A stretch of DNA of 64,000 bases from Casuarina equisetifolia. Taxonomy: Eukaryota; Streptophyta; Magnoliopsida; Fagales; Casuarinaceae. Under the pieces are notes generated by a model. It was not told where the DNA came from. It ran no database searches and saw only the letters and a list, made by a program, of their open reading frames with translations. The stretch lies in the NCBI GenBank assembly GCA_028551475.1, contig CM052357.1, forward strand, positions 10,711,931-10,775,930, read 5' to 3'. Below, piece after piece: positions 24,386 through 35,012 of this stretch (positions within the stretch are counted from its first letter, which is position 1; each line of letters starts with the position of its first letter). The position numbers were made by a program, and so were the translations under genes.

Positions 24386-25079
24386 ACTTTGCTTTTGAAA
24401 GATTCAGGCTGATTGTACGTGCTAGTTTCATGTAATATGTATGAAATGAAAATAATTATGAGTTAGGTTTTAAGTGATAAGTGTATCTTTTATTTAGTGA
24501 ACGATGACTATATGATTTAGTATAAGCTTCGCTTTTTGAATATTCAATTACCTTTGTTTTTAATGCTAGATAACAGAGTGGTTTTATCCTAAGATGAGAT
24601 GCTGAACTTCATATCTAACTTGCTTATGAAAAAAGTAAATCTCTATTTTGGATCAGGAATGGAGACCAAAGTCTTGTATTTTGCCCCTCTACTCCAAAGC
24701 TCAATATCACTCTAGCATTAGCCATATGTGTGGGATTTTGTGTATTACAAATGATTTTTCCCAGCGATCTGCAACCTTATTATTATACAATAGGTCAACC
24801 ATTTCTTGCTTCAACTTAGTAGATAAAGTATCTAGTGATTATACAAGTGGCTTCTACCAAGGAATACAAACATGAGAAAAAAATAATGAATTTTTTAGCT
24901 TTCATGGATTTTTTTGGCCACCCTCTTGTCGTAATATCTCGCGGTTTTCAACTAAAATAAAAGATACTGAAAATTTATGACCTTTTTTTTTTAACCTAAC
25001 AACCCATCCTTTTTTAACAATACAAAAAAAAAAAGAACAATTTTTTTTAACCCACTTCTTCAACTGGAACTATGTATTA
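24386..25079. other. 3' flank of DUF247 unit A
   Basis: Noncoding. The part at about 24560-24900 matches about 28880-29220 behind member B, for example gtgtgggattttgt and gatctgcaac. This marks the far end of the duplicated unit. Confidence 0.6.
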
Positions 25080-26240
25080 TAAAGTAAAACGAAATCTCTT
25101 GCTTTAGAAAGCATACACTTTTAGGAATAATTATGACATTTAATTAAAGCATCTTCATGCTGTAAATTTGTTGGGCGAATGCAAATACATCAAGAAAAGG
25201 GAAGATCAAAGAATATTAAATCTAATCCTTTACAAAGACACAAATTTTGTTGTTAAAGTAATGGAAATCTCTTGTTTGAGAAAATTTGTACTCTTATGAA
25301 TAATTAAAACGTATACATATACACTCCTGTTTAGAGGACGAATACTAATTTTTCTTTAGAGCTCAAATTCATAATTTTTTTCCATCTCTTTTATTCCGGA
25401 ACAGGATAACCCAAATCGGAAGATTAGTTCCTTTACAAGACCTTAACAAATGTTTTTGGAATTATTACATCTTTATTACTTTATTGACGCAGAGAAAACA
25501 TAAGTATGGAAAAACAGTTTAATTGCTAAAAGACCTACACGAAACTTGCTTCCAAATGAAGGTAGATGTATCAGATTTGAAAATTTTTGAACTCATCAAT
25601 TTTTTTTATGTAAAGAAGCAAACATTATTTTCATAAACTAAGAGAGAAACTCTTGACCTCATTAAGCTCACTATGTCTAACTTATCATGATAAGTGTTTG
25701 TTCTGGTAAGTTGTTGGATAGAGATCTTAAGTTTTTCAACCAAGGTCTTTCTAGATTCGTAGGGTAACAAGAAAGTAGAGTTCTTATGACTCTGAATTTT
25801 GTGACACAAGTGCTAAACACCATAATCTATTGGAGTTGAAACTATATTTTTTCTTGACTTGAGTGAAAGCTCAAATAGTAAGTTCAAAATGAACCAAGTT
25901 CCCACAATTTGTGTCCTAATTCTTCCCACTTGTTACTTGCATCGCCCAATTCTCCTACCAGATTGCTTCAAGTGTTAGTAGTTAAGTCGAAGCTCTCGTT
26001 GCCGTCGATGAATCGGCACAGAAATTGCTCTTCGGAAAACGTGAGTCAGATGCGGATCTCTAGAATTCTGCTTTCCTAGCTGGTTTAGATTAAATATTAA
26101 CTCACATAGAGCTCTTTTTTGTAAGGGCTTAAAGCCTTAAAGCATGATGCATTGTGTAATGTACGCTTCTCCCTTTTCTTGGAGAAGATGATGTTCGTTA
26201 AGTACATTACAAGAACAGGATAAAGGGTGATGCATAAAAG
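25080..26240. repeat. DUF247-unit 5' flank repeat, copy B
   Basis: This aligns with 21538-22600 through many shared strings, including aagaaaagggaagatcaaag and ttgctcttcggaaaacgtga. Between its end and member B lie another 760 bases that are not obviously shared with unit A. Confidence 0.8.
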
Positions 26241-26276
26241 CAAGGATTATTCTTATTAAATATATAAATCCTTGCT

Positions 26277-26335
26277 TTATCACAAGTAATCTTGAGACTT
26301 TTTATCACAAGTAATCTTGAGACTTTTTATCACAG
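26277..26335. repeat. 25-bp tandem repeat, 2.4 copies
   Basis: The unit starts ttatcacaagtaatcttgag and ends acttt. It is present twice perfectly (26277-26301, 26302-26326) with a partial third copy (ttatcacag). It sits about 0.7 kb upstream of member B in a stretch absent from unit A. Confidence 0.85.
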
Positions 26336-27005
26336 TATTCTTATTATGCTCTCTTACTAACGACATGGATTATAGGATTTGTGTCAGCCTTCTTGTGTGT
26401 ACGGGATATGGCCTTTTGGTTATAAACTTGAAAACTTATACATCAAAGTCGCTCAAGTAAAAAGTTTATTCAATTTTTAATTAGAATTTAGATAATATAA
26501 AATTTTGGATTAGTCCATTCTTCATAATAGCATAAGCTCGATATCGATAATCCATCTAGTATAGTGTAGAATATTTAGTGACAGCAATTCGCAGGTTCCA
26601 ATTTCTTTTCATCTTTTCGAGATTTCGATTCCGTAAAATTGTAAGGTATAGTTCTTTCCTAAAATAGAAAAGGTAGCTTGGGGATGGGGACAAACACCAA
26701 GAAGTTTCCATAATCTTTCCTAAAACTGGAAAGGTCGCTTCGGAATGGAGGCAAACACCAAGAAGTATCCATTCTTAGCACAAAGAAACCGCCGGCTTTT
26801 AGAGAATCTTTCCTCTTCAATTATGCACGATTGACTGGGGTTGTCTTCCTTTCTTGGCAGTTAAGCGATGAGTTGGGTAAAGCTTCCTAAGGGTATGGCT
26901 TTCGGGGGAGACTAAGGACACACCCAACCAAACGATCGGTAATAAGGGTCTCCTTTAGTACAATCTCCTCCATCGTGTAAGAGCGGCAAACTCAGCACTG
27001 TCCGA

Positions 27006-28412
27006 ATGGCCCAGACTGGTCCTATTGAGGAGCTGCACTCGATAAAGGTTGTCGGAGGCGAAGCTGGTGCGGGTAGCAGCTGTCCTATCAACGATGGAAG
27101 GTTTGAAATGTTAGTGGAGGCAAGAGGCCTTCCAGACCGCCCAGCAAAGATCCAAAAGGTTATATTCTTGCTGCGAGGTCACCAGGAATTCGCTAACCAT
27201 TTTGAGCCAAGAGTGGCTTCACTCGGTCCCATCCATCATGGCAACCCGAAGTACAAGCTAGGAGAGATGTACAAGCTCAGATTGGCGAATGAATTCGTTA
27301 AGGGTTGCCACAACAAAGAAGATATTTCAAACGAGGATGTATATAGTTTATACCAGAAGATTAAGGAGAATATCAAGGAACTGAGGGATTGCTTCGAGGA
27401 GGAGGTGACGAAGGGTTACAATGACGACGCCCTCACCTGGTTGTTGCTCGTCGACGGTTGTGCAACACTACAGTATATTTACTGCGATGTAGCGAGCAAA
27501 TTTTCTGAGCTGAATATAAAATCAGACAGCGTGGCCTTTGCTCGACAGGATTTGTTCTTGCTGGAGAACCAAGTTCCCTTTCGTCTTCTCAAGTTGTTGA
27601 TCAGTTTGACCGGGGAGGAAAAGAAGTGGACTGATTCGATTGAACGCTTCATTCAAAATGAGATTGGTGACGTAAATCATGGACAAGGCTCTCCTTCGCA
27701 GCAGAAAGAGCCAACCCACCTTCTTGACCTTCTGAGGACAAGACTCTTGGGTGATCCAAAACCTAACACACCCCCTACAAAGGTGCCAGAGAAGAGAAAA
27801 AAGGACCAAGATTGGCAATCGTTTCGCACGGTACAGGAGCTAAAAGCAGCAGGAATCAAAGTGAGAGGTCGTGATTGTAACTTGGGAAACATAAAATTTA
27901 CTGGAGGATTCGGTTTCCACCCAGGATGCCTTGAGCTACCCCGGCTCACGGTGGATGACTCTACGGGCCCCAAGTTTAGGAACCTGATAGCCTATGAAAT
28001 GTGTCTGGATTTTAACAACGACTTTGGTATCAGCTGTTATATATCCTTCCTCGACTCACTCATCGATGAAGCTAGTGATGTCAAAGTGCTAAGGAAAGCG
28101 CACGTACTCCGCAACTTCCTTGGCAGCGACAAAGAAGTTGCTAAACTCTTCAACGAGATAGGCACAGACGTGGTGCTTAGCGGCGACATGTATCAGCAGA
28201 TCAAGAGGCAGATTCAGGAGAACTGCGACAGCAATTGGCAGACCTGGTTAGCGGAATTCCGTCACAATTATTTCAGCACCCCATGGACCGTCATTGCTTT
28301 TACTGGTGCGTTATTGGCACTTGCTCTAACTGCTACTCAAACTTGGTATCAAGTCAAATGTGCCCAGCCCCCAGCCGCCGCCGCCCCCGCCTTGACTTCT
28401 GAAAGAACCTAG
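27006..28412 (+). CDS. DUF247 (UPF0481) protein, array member B
   Basis: A single-exon gene of 468 residues, colinear with member A over almost its full length and about nine-tenths identical by eye. It keeps all the family landmarks: FEPRVASLGPIHHGN, RQDLFLLENQVPFRLLKLL, THLLDLLR, KFRNLIAYEMC and LRNFLGSDKEVAKLFNEIG, then a C-terminal membrane helix near residues 425-448. It differs most in the charged linker between residues 205 and 270, and at the C-terminus, where an Ala/Pro-rich tail (CAQPPAAAAPALTSERT) replaces the CCQR end of A. The reading frame is open and the start context is the same as in A. Function unknown. Confidence 0.9.
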   Translation: MAQTGPIEELHSIKVVGGEAGAGSSCPINDGRFEMLVEARGLPDRPAKIQKVIFLLRGHQEFANHFEPRVASLGPIHHGNPKYKLGEMYKLRLANEFVKGCHNKEDISNEDVYSLYQKIKENIKELRDCFEEEVTKGYNDDALTWLLLVDGCATLQYIYCDVASKFSELNIKSDSVAFARQDLFLLENQVPFRLLKLLISLTGEEKKWTDSIERFIQNEIGDVNHGQGSPSQQKEPTHLLDLLRTRLLGDPKPNTPPTKVPEKRKKDQDWQSFRTVQELKAAGIKVRGRDCNLGNIKFTGGFGFHPGCLELPRLTVDDSTGPKFRNLIAYEMCLDFNNDFGISCYISFLDSLIDEASDVKVLRKAHVLRNFLGSDKEVAKLFNEIGTDVVLSGDMYQQIKRQIQENCDSNWQTWLAEFRHNYFSTPWTVIAFTGALLALALTATQTWYQVKCAQPPAAAAPALTSERT

Positions 28413-31262
28413 AATGAAACTCAAACATTTGTGGGGAAAGTAAGGTACGTTACCAACAAGTTGTTTCCTGTTCATTCCAGGTGCATCTACTACCCAGTTG
28501 TGCATTAAGACTGTTGTTTCTAGAAATAAAAGAATTTTTATTATTGTATTAAATGTTTACTTTTGTTTTGTCAATTTGTAGCCATGCTGCTTAGGTCTAA
28601 AAGGTTTCAAGTTTTGCACCCAATTCTCCCTATTTCTCATTTACTTAACAAAAAAAAAAAAGAAGGAAAAAGAAAAGAAAACTTTTTCTTTGGTTTTGAT
28701 GTTTCTACGTAAGTTTAAAATATTTTAAATTGATTGTACATGTTAATTTTGTGCAATGCATATGAAATGAAAATAATTATGAGTTGGGTTTTGAGTGATA
28801 AGTACATATTTTTTTGTTTAAGTTAATGATGACTACATGATCTAATATAAGCTTAACTTCCTGATTATTCAATTACCTATGTTTTTAATGCTAGATAATA
28901 AAGTGGTTTCATCCTAAGATGAGATTTTGACCTCCACATCTAAATTGTTTACAGAAAAAATAAAATCTATATTTGTGGATCAGAAATGGGAGAGCAACAT
29001 CTTGTCTTTTGCCCCTTTACTCCAAACCTTACTCTCAACTCTCGACATTAGGCATAAGTGTGGGATTTTGTCTATTGCAAATGATTTTTCCAACGATCTG
29101 CAACATCATTGTTGTCCAAGGGTTGACTATTTTGTGGTTCAACTTAGTAAATAGAGTATCTTGTGATTATACACGTGGCTTCTACCAAGGGATACAAATA
29201 TGAGAAAAAGAAAATTTCGAATTTTTCAGCTTTCATCGTCTCCCAACAACTCAAACTTTTTCCTCTCAAAACCAAAGAATTATGGATGTTTTTAGCCACC
29301 CTCTTCCTATGAAATCTCACGATTCTCAACCAAAATAAAAGATACTAGAAAATCATGAACCTATTTAAGCCTAACACTTATCACATTTAAGTTTTTATAT
29401 TACCTCTGGCTGTACACGGATGGTAAGAGAAAGGAGAAGATTTCATACTGAAAACTCGGATTGGCCATGGCACTGTCTACAGGGTTGGGTGCCTACATAA
29501 ATACTGTCAATGTTCCTTCTTTAAGGAGCAATTTTATAGACGAGAAGGCTTCATGCCTCATGAGAAATGTGTTTAGGAGAAAAGCTTCAAAGCCTCAAAG
29601 ATGAACCATTGGTTAACATACATTACTCCTTTTCTAGGAGAAGATGAACCGAATGCTTGCATCACAAGTTGAAGAGAAAGAGCAATGTATAAAAGCAAAC
29701 ACTTCTTTGATTTTTACGGTAGAGACAAACTCGTTATCAATAGTTTATTACGGATAGTATATGATGTTCAGTAAAAGCTATAAGAATGTTCTTATGTCTT
29801 TACCTTTTTCACATTCTTGTAGATTTGATTCCAAGCTTGTTGTCATGTAAAATCATAAGATATAGTTCTTTCCTAAAAGAGAAAGGCATTGCTATATTTA
29901 ATTTCCAACTAAAACAAGAGGTTGAAAATGAAAATGGAAACTTATGCTATAATGATCCTCAGTTAAAACTTTTTAGAAGCCATGATATTTTCACTATAGA
30001 ATAGGCAATAGTTACTCGTTACCATCACCTTCACATGTTTACTGAGACAGTACATCCTAGTAAGTCTCTTACATGTTGCTAGGAAAAATAAAAGGAGTTC
30101 ATATTGAAACTCTCTTGGGTTGGTCCCGGTACAGCCTAAATGGTAGTGTCCGTACATGGTAACTGTTATTAAGAAAGTGTAATGTTGGATGAGAAAGCTT
30201 TGTGCCTCACACAAATTGTACTCGAAATAATTTTAAAATTAAATAAAACTCGAAATCTGCACATTTTAAAGAAAAGAGAAAAATGAAACGATGTCATTTG
30301 CCAAACCCATAGTTTTCGTTCTCCAATAAAAATCATCACCTTGCCTTTTCTCTTATTTCTTAAAATTGTTTGATACCGTAGCCATAACTAAATCAGTTTC
30401 CAGATGTATTGCATTAGAACTTCAAGAATTATAATTCTGCTGAAATCATGCAGGTTGGGCCGGTGCGCTGACAGAATGCGGGTTGATATGTTTCTAACAA
30501 GAACAAGGCTGTTTGTGAGTAAAACAGAGCAAACAGAGCAAACAGAGCAAACAGAGCAATGACTGAGGTTAAGGTCAAGAAATAGCAGAAAGACACATAG
30601 AACCGTTTGAACCCAACGGTTTATAGTTTTCTTTAAAATCTTTAGAAGTAACAAGCGTATAAGAATGAAAAATACAAGTTCAAACGATTACAATACAGTA
30701 GAACATATACTGCTATTTAAACTAAGAACAGACCGTTGACCTTAACCTCGAATCATGACAAAAAGCATAGTGACAGCAGTTCTACTACTAATCCCAACAT
30801 CTTCAAAGGTCTTCAACTCGCATGCTCTGCAAAATAAGGTCTAGCCAGAATCACTACTGCCATCCGTAGTCACTGTTTTCAAATTGTCAGCTCAGTTCAG
30901 TACTTGTTACCGTAGAAGACACTTAAATTTGCTTAGTCCAATCATTTAACTACATCGTTTTCATCACGGGTTGTGTCCAGGAGCTCTTGTGAGTTTATTC
31001 CAACTACGAAATCAAACGCCTGTCCCCTGAAGCTAGCTTTCCCGACCGTTTTGGCATCCAATACCTCCAGAATTCATACTTAATTGTAAAGTTATAATTT
31101 ACTTGATACCAATCTTGATTAATGGGTGAGACATAAAGTCATTATCAATAGTTTATTCTGAATATTTTACTACGTTTATTTACTTTCTTCCACTTATCTT
31201 TTTCGAGTCGATTCCAAGCTTGCTATTGCAAACATTCTGGCAAAGATAACAATCCTGATTTT
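28413..31262. other. Interval between DUF247 members B and C
   Basis: It begins with the 3' flank shared with units A and D (to about 29350). The rest has no supported gene. It contains a 9-bp tandem repeat (30524-30559). The text about 29560-29900 (agaagatgaacc, ataaaagcaaa, ttctttcctaaaa) resembles the promoter side of the other DUF247 units, so parts may be remnants of another unit. Confidence 0.5.
30524..30559. repeat. 9-bp tandem repeat, four copies
   Basis: Four perfect copies of acagagcaa. The neighbouring noncoding sequence shows no further pattern. Confidence 0.9.
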
Positions 31263-31322
31263 GTGCAACTGCTCACAAGTTTGAATCAATTTCCTAGTTG
31301 TGTGCAAACTTGCTACTACCTA

Positions 31323-32714
31323 ATGGGCCGTACTCTTCCGATTGAGGAGCTAAGTTCGATAAGGGTTGATGGGAGCGAAGCTGGGTTACGAAACAGCTTC
31401 TGTGCCAAGGAAAAACTTGACTTGTTGACGGAGCCAAAAGACATTCCGAGCCGCCCAGCAAAAATACAGAAAGTTATATTTTTGCTTCGAGATCATAAGG
31501 AGTTCGACAAGTACTTTGAGCCTAGAGTGGCATCACTTGGTCCAATCCATCATGGAAAATCAAAGTACCAACTAGGAGAGACGTACAAGCTTAGATTGGC
31601 GCATGAATATGCAAAAAATGGTGATAAGTTTGAAGGTATTTCACCCCAGCAGGTTGAAAGTACTTTATCTCAGCGGATTAATAAGTTGTACCAGAAGATT
31701 GTGGAGAACATCGAGAAGTTGAGGGAACGCTTCGAAGAGGAGGTGACAGAGAAGTATAATGATGAAGACCTCGCCTGGATGCTGCTTGTTGATGGTTGCG
31801 CAATACTACAGTACATATTCTACGATGTAGAGGGCAGGTTTCCGGAGTTAAATATAAAGAACGACAGCGTAACCTTCGCTCGACAAGATTTGTTCTTGCT
31901 GGAGAACCAAGTTCCCTATTGTCTGCTCAAGTTATTGATGAGTTTGAGCGAGAAAAAAGATGAACTGAAAAAGTCGATTGAAGTCTTCATTCAAAACGAG
32001 ACTTTGCAGGCAGGGGGGACGCCACAAAAGCAAAGAGTTCCCTGTCATTCGCCGACGAAGCCGGCAGAGCCAACCCATCTCCTTGATCTTCTGAGAACAA
32101 GACACTTGGGGCCGCAGCAAAAGCGTGATAAGAAAACCGGCCAAGCAAAAGGAGACGAAGATTGGCAATCGTTTCGCAACCTGCAGGAGCTTAAAGCAGC
32201 GGGAATCCATGTGAGACTCGGTCCGAGTAATTACTTTCGAGATATAAGTTTTACAAGAAGATGCTGTTTCCTCACCGGAAACCTTATGCTACCACGAATT
32301 AAAGTGGATGATTCTACAGGGCCTAAGTTCATGAATATGATAGCCTACGAAATGTGTATGGATTTCAACAATGACTTTGGCATCAGCTCTTACATATCCT
32401 TCCTCGATTCACTCATCGATGAAGCCAACGATGTCAAACAGCTCAGGAAAGCACGCGTGCTCCTCAATTCCCTTGGAAGCGACGAAAAAGTAGCAAATCT
32501 CTTCAATGAGATAGGCACTGGCTTGGTGCCCGACGTCAAAGCGTATTATGAAGTGAAGTGCCAGATTCAAGACTACTACGACAACAAATGGATGACCTGG
32601 ATAGCTCAATTCCGTCACAACCATTTCAGCTCCCCATGGTCAGTCCTTGCTTTTCTCGGCGCATTATTGGCACTTGGTCTAAGCGCTATTCAAACTTGGT
32701 ATGGACTCAAATGA
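31323..32714 (+). CDS. DUF247 (UPF0481) protein, array member C, divergent
   Basis: A single-exon gene. The frame is open from 31263, but alignment with A and B places the true start at the ATG at 31323 (MGRTLPIEELSSIRVDGSEA), giving 463 residues. Landmarks are FEPRVASLGPIHHGKSKYQLGE, LAWMLLVDGCAILQYI, RQDLFLLENQVPYCLLKLLMSL, THLLDLLRTRHLG, SFRNLQELKAAGIHVR, FMNMIAYEMCMDFNNDFG, LNSLGSDEKVANLFNEIG and the C-terminal helix SPWSVLAFLGALLALGLSAIQTW. Compared with A and B it has an insertion around residues 101-121 (KFEGISPQQVESTLSQRINK region) and a rewritten linker around 225-275, and is the most diverged intact member. Function unknown. Confidence 0.87.
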   Translation: MGRTLPIEELSSIRVDGSEAGLRNSFCAKEKLDLLTEPKDIPSRPAKIQKVIFLLRDHKEFDKYFEPRVASLGPIHHGKSKYQLGETYKLRLAHEYAKNGDKFEGISPQQVESTLSQRINKLYQKIVENIEKLRERFEEEVTEKYNDEDLAWMLLVDGCAILQYIFYDVEGRFPELNIKNDSVTFARQDLFLLENQVPYCLLKLLMSLSEKKDELKKSIEVFIQNETLQAGGTPQKQRVPCHSPTKPAEPTHLLDLLRTRHLGPQQKRDKKTGQAKGDEDWQSFRNLQELKAAGIHVRLGPSNYFRDISFTRRCCFLTGNLMLPRIKVDDSTGPKFMNMIAYEMCMDFNNDFGISSYISFLDSLIDEANDVKQLRKARVLLNSLGSDEKVANLFNEIGTGLVPDVKAYYEVKCQIQDYYDNKWMTWIAQFRHNHFSSPWSVLAFLGALLALGLSAIQTWYGLK

Positions 32715-34654
32715 AACCCAGCTTTGGAGGGAAGGTATTGTCAAATTGTTAGCTCTTCACTCCAAGTGCATCTGCCATCTTGTTAACTGAAGTCACATGG
32801 TTTCTGTTTCTTAAGATTGCTGTTTCCGAAAATAAGAGAACCATGAAGAGTTTGTGTAGTCATGTTTTTACAGGTCATCCAAGAACAGTGTCGTCTTATT
32901 AATTTGTTCGGTTTGGTTTGGTTTGGTTTTGACGTTTTTGTGAAAGTCATAAAATAGGTCAGGTTGATTGTATGTGCCACTTTTCATGAACTATGTTTGA
33001 AATAAAAATGATTGTGAGTTGGGTTCTATGCGAGATGAGTGATTTTTGTTTCTTTAATAAAGTTGATGAGAACTCCTTGTAGGTCCTTTTGTTTCTGGTT
33101 TTTGTGCACTTTTTTTTTTTTTTTTAGGTACTAGATAATCAAGTTGATGACGACTACTTGAAGCTCCGTTTTGCTTCCCACTTTTCTGTTCTCTCAAGTT
33201 ACATCTTAGCCGTGCATATGGCATTTTAGAAGAGCCATTCAATTCATTGAGTCTTTTTATCGTAAAACTAAAAGTATACAAGACATCTAAATTGAGCTTA
33301 TTTAATACATATTACAAAGCAAAATATTACAATTGGTTGTTTCTCACTATCTGAACATTATGACATTCTTATAGGTTGATTATTTTTTAATTCAACTAAG
33401 TAGATATAATATCTTATAATTATAGAGGCTTATATTGAGCTATACACACACACACACAAACATAGATAGGTATTCTATGAAACATGAGATTTCTTATTTT
33501 GGCTTTTGTAGACCAGCACTAAGTTCCCAAGCAACTTCTTGAAGAAAAAAGGAAGAGTAAAAAATGTGATATCCTATCCTTTAGAAAGACACGAACTTTG
33601 TATTACAAATTAAGAAATAAAAAAGGGATGCCGGGAAATTAAAAAAACTTTGTATTTTTTAAACTTTGTATTACGTGGTGGGGGGAAGAAGGGAAGAAGC
33701 AGACTATCTCTCTGATAAGGGGATGCCGGAGCCTAATGAAGAAGGCTAACCCATAACCTTGGAGCACTGGGAGCGTTGGAGGCCTAATATCTTCCATGGA
33801 TCAGAAGTACCATCCAATCATATGTTTGAACTTGTCTCCACCTCGTTGTATTCAAAAATTTCATCATATCCTTTTACATTAAAAAATTTCACCAAGTCAT
33901 TGTAATCCATTATTCGTGAAATTTAGGTTGAGATTTTTTTTCCTTTAATTTGGCTAATTGATTTGAGATCATTTGAATACTCTCAATTAATTTGACAATT
34001 AAATCCAGCTTCAAAGAAAAATCCAAATCACTGTTTAACACGTAGCACGCAAAGGCGAAGCAGGCCATGAACAACGACAGTCTATTGGAAGGGACAGTGG
34101 AGAATAAGAGGATGAGAGCGATGTAAATGCCGGACGACGGGGAGGTTGGTGACGCTGTGGGGTTCTGACTAGGCGGAGTTGAAGCCGGAGAGGTGGCTGG
34201 AGAGGGATGAGGGTTACAATAGGGCTTGAAGGTTCATGGGAAGGACATGGTGCTCTTGGAAAATGAAGAGGATATAAAATTGTCAATTACATGTTAGTTT
34301 AGTGGTAAGTTAGTAATGTTTGGGATTTTTTTATCTTAGATTTGATATTTAAGAATGCACGTTTGGGTGCATGTATAAATAAATAAAAAAGTAAAAAATA
34401 AAAACAGAAAAATACCAAATTATTAATCCAAGTTGACTGTGAAAAAAGCATATAAAAATGATTTTGATTGTTAGATATTACACCCGTGGAATTCAAAACT
34501 CGATCTTCACGCCAATTAATGAACAACTATAACGCTTTACTTGATTCAAGTAGGCAGAAGTATGTAAAGAATGATTTTGATTATCTAATATTACACAAAT
34601 GGAACATAATATAAGTTACATTCAAAATTCATGCTACTTTAAGAATAATTATAA
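32715..34654. other. Gene-free interval between DUF247 C and Copia 3
   Basis: No gene is supported. A piece at about 33505-33600 (accagcac..., aagcaactt, cctttagaaagacac) recalls the 5' flank of the DUF247 units near 21040-21180, so it may be a unit fragment. A locally GC-rich patch lies at about 34040-34270. Confidence 0.5.
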
Positions 34655-34659
34655 CACTT

Positions 34660-34908
34660 TGTTGGAGATCCGTATGCCTAATAGAAATATTTGTTCCTTA
34701 TTTAGGAATATTTCCTTGCATGTATATTGCATTATTTTGGAAAAATATCATTGTGTTAGGTAGGATTATATTTCATTTATTCTCTTGTATATTTCCTTTC
34801 GTGGTAGTTCCTATCATTATATAAGGACACCATATGTAAAGCCTTTCTCTTAAGCCAATACACAAAACTTCTCCAAATCTATGTTCTCTTCCTTCTCAAC
34901 TTGTGACA
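34660..34908 (+). repeat. 5' LTR of Copia 3
   Basis: It is 249 bp with TG...CA ends. A TATA-like tatataagg lies at about 34818-34826 and is a plausible promoter for the element. Confidence 0.95.
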
Positions 34909-35012
34909 TGGTATCACGAGCCTAGTTTTTTTTTTTTCTTTCTTGGCTTCTCGCTTCTGTAAAAATTTTTTTACCCCTCCTCTACTCCTTTCCGGCTTTT
35001 CCTCCTTTAACC

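Noticed and set aside
26277..30559. CRISPR-like repeats
   Set aside because: The tandem repeats are direct head-to-tail copies without unique spacers, in plant nuclear DNA.
31263..31322. A start for DUF247 member C at 31263
   Set aside because: The added 20 residues have no counterpart in A or B, whose MAQTGP start aligns with MGRTLP at 31323.
22752..32714. A self-incompatibility locus
   Set aside because: DUF247 has that role in grasses, but there is no paired pollen/stigma gene set or HPS10-type small secreted gene visible here.
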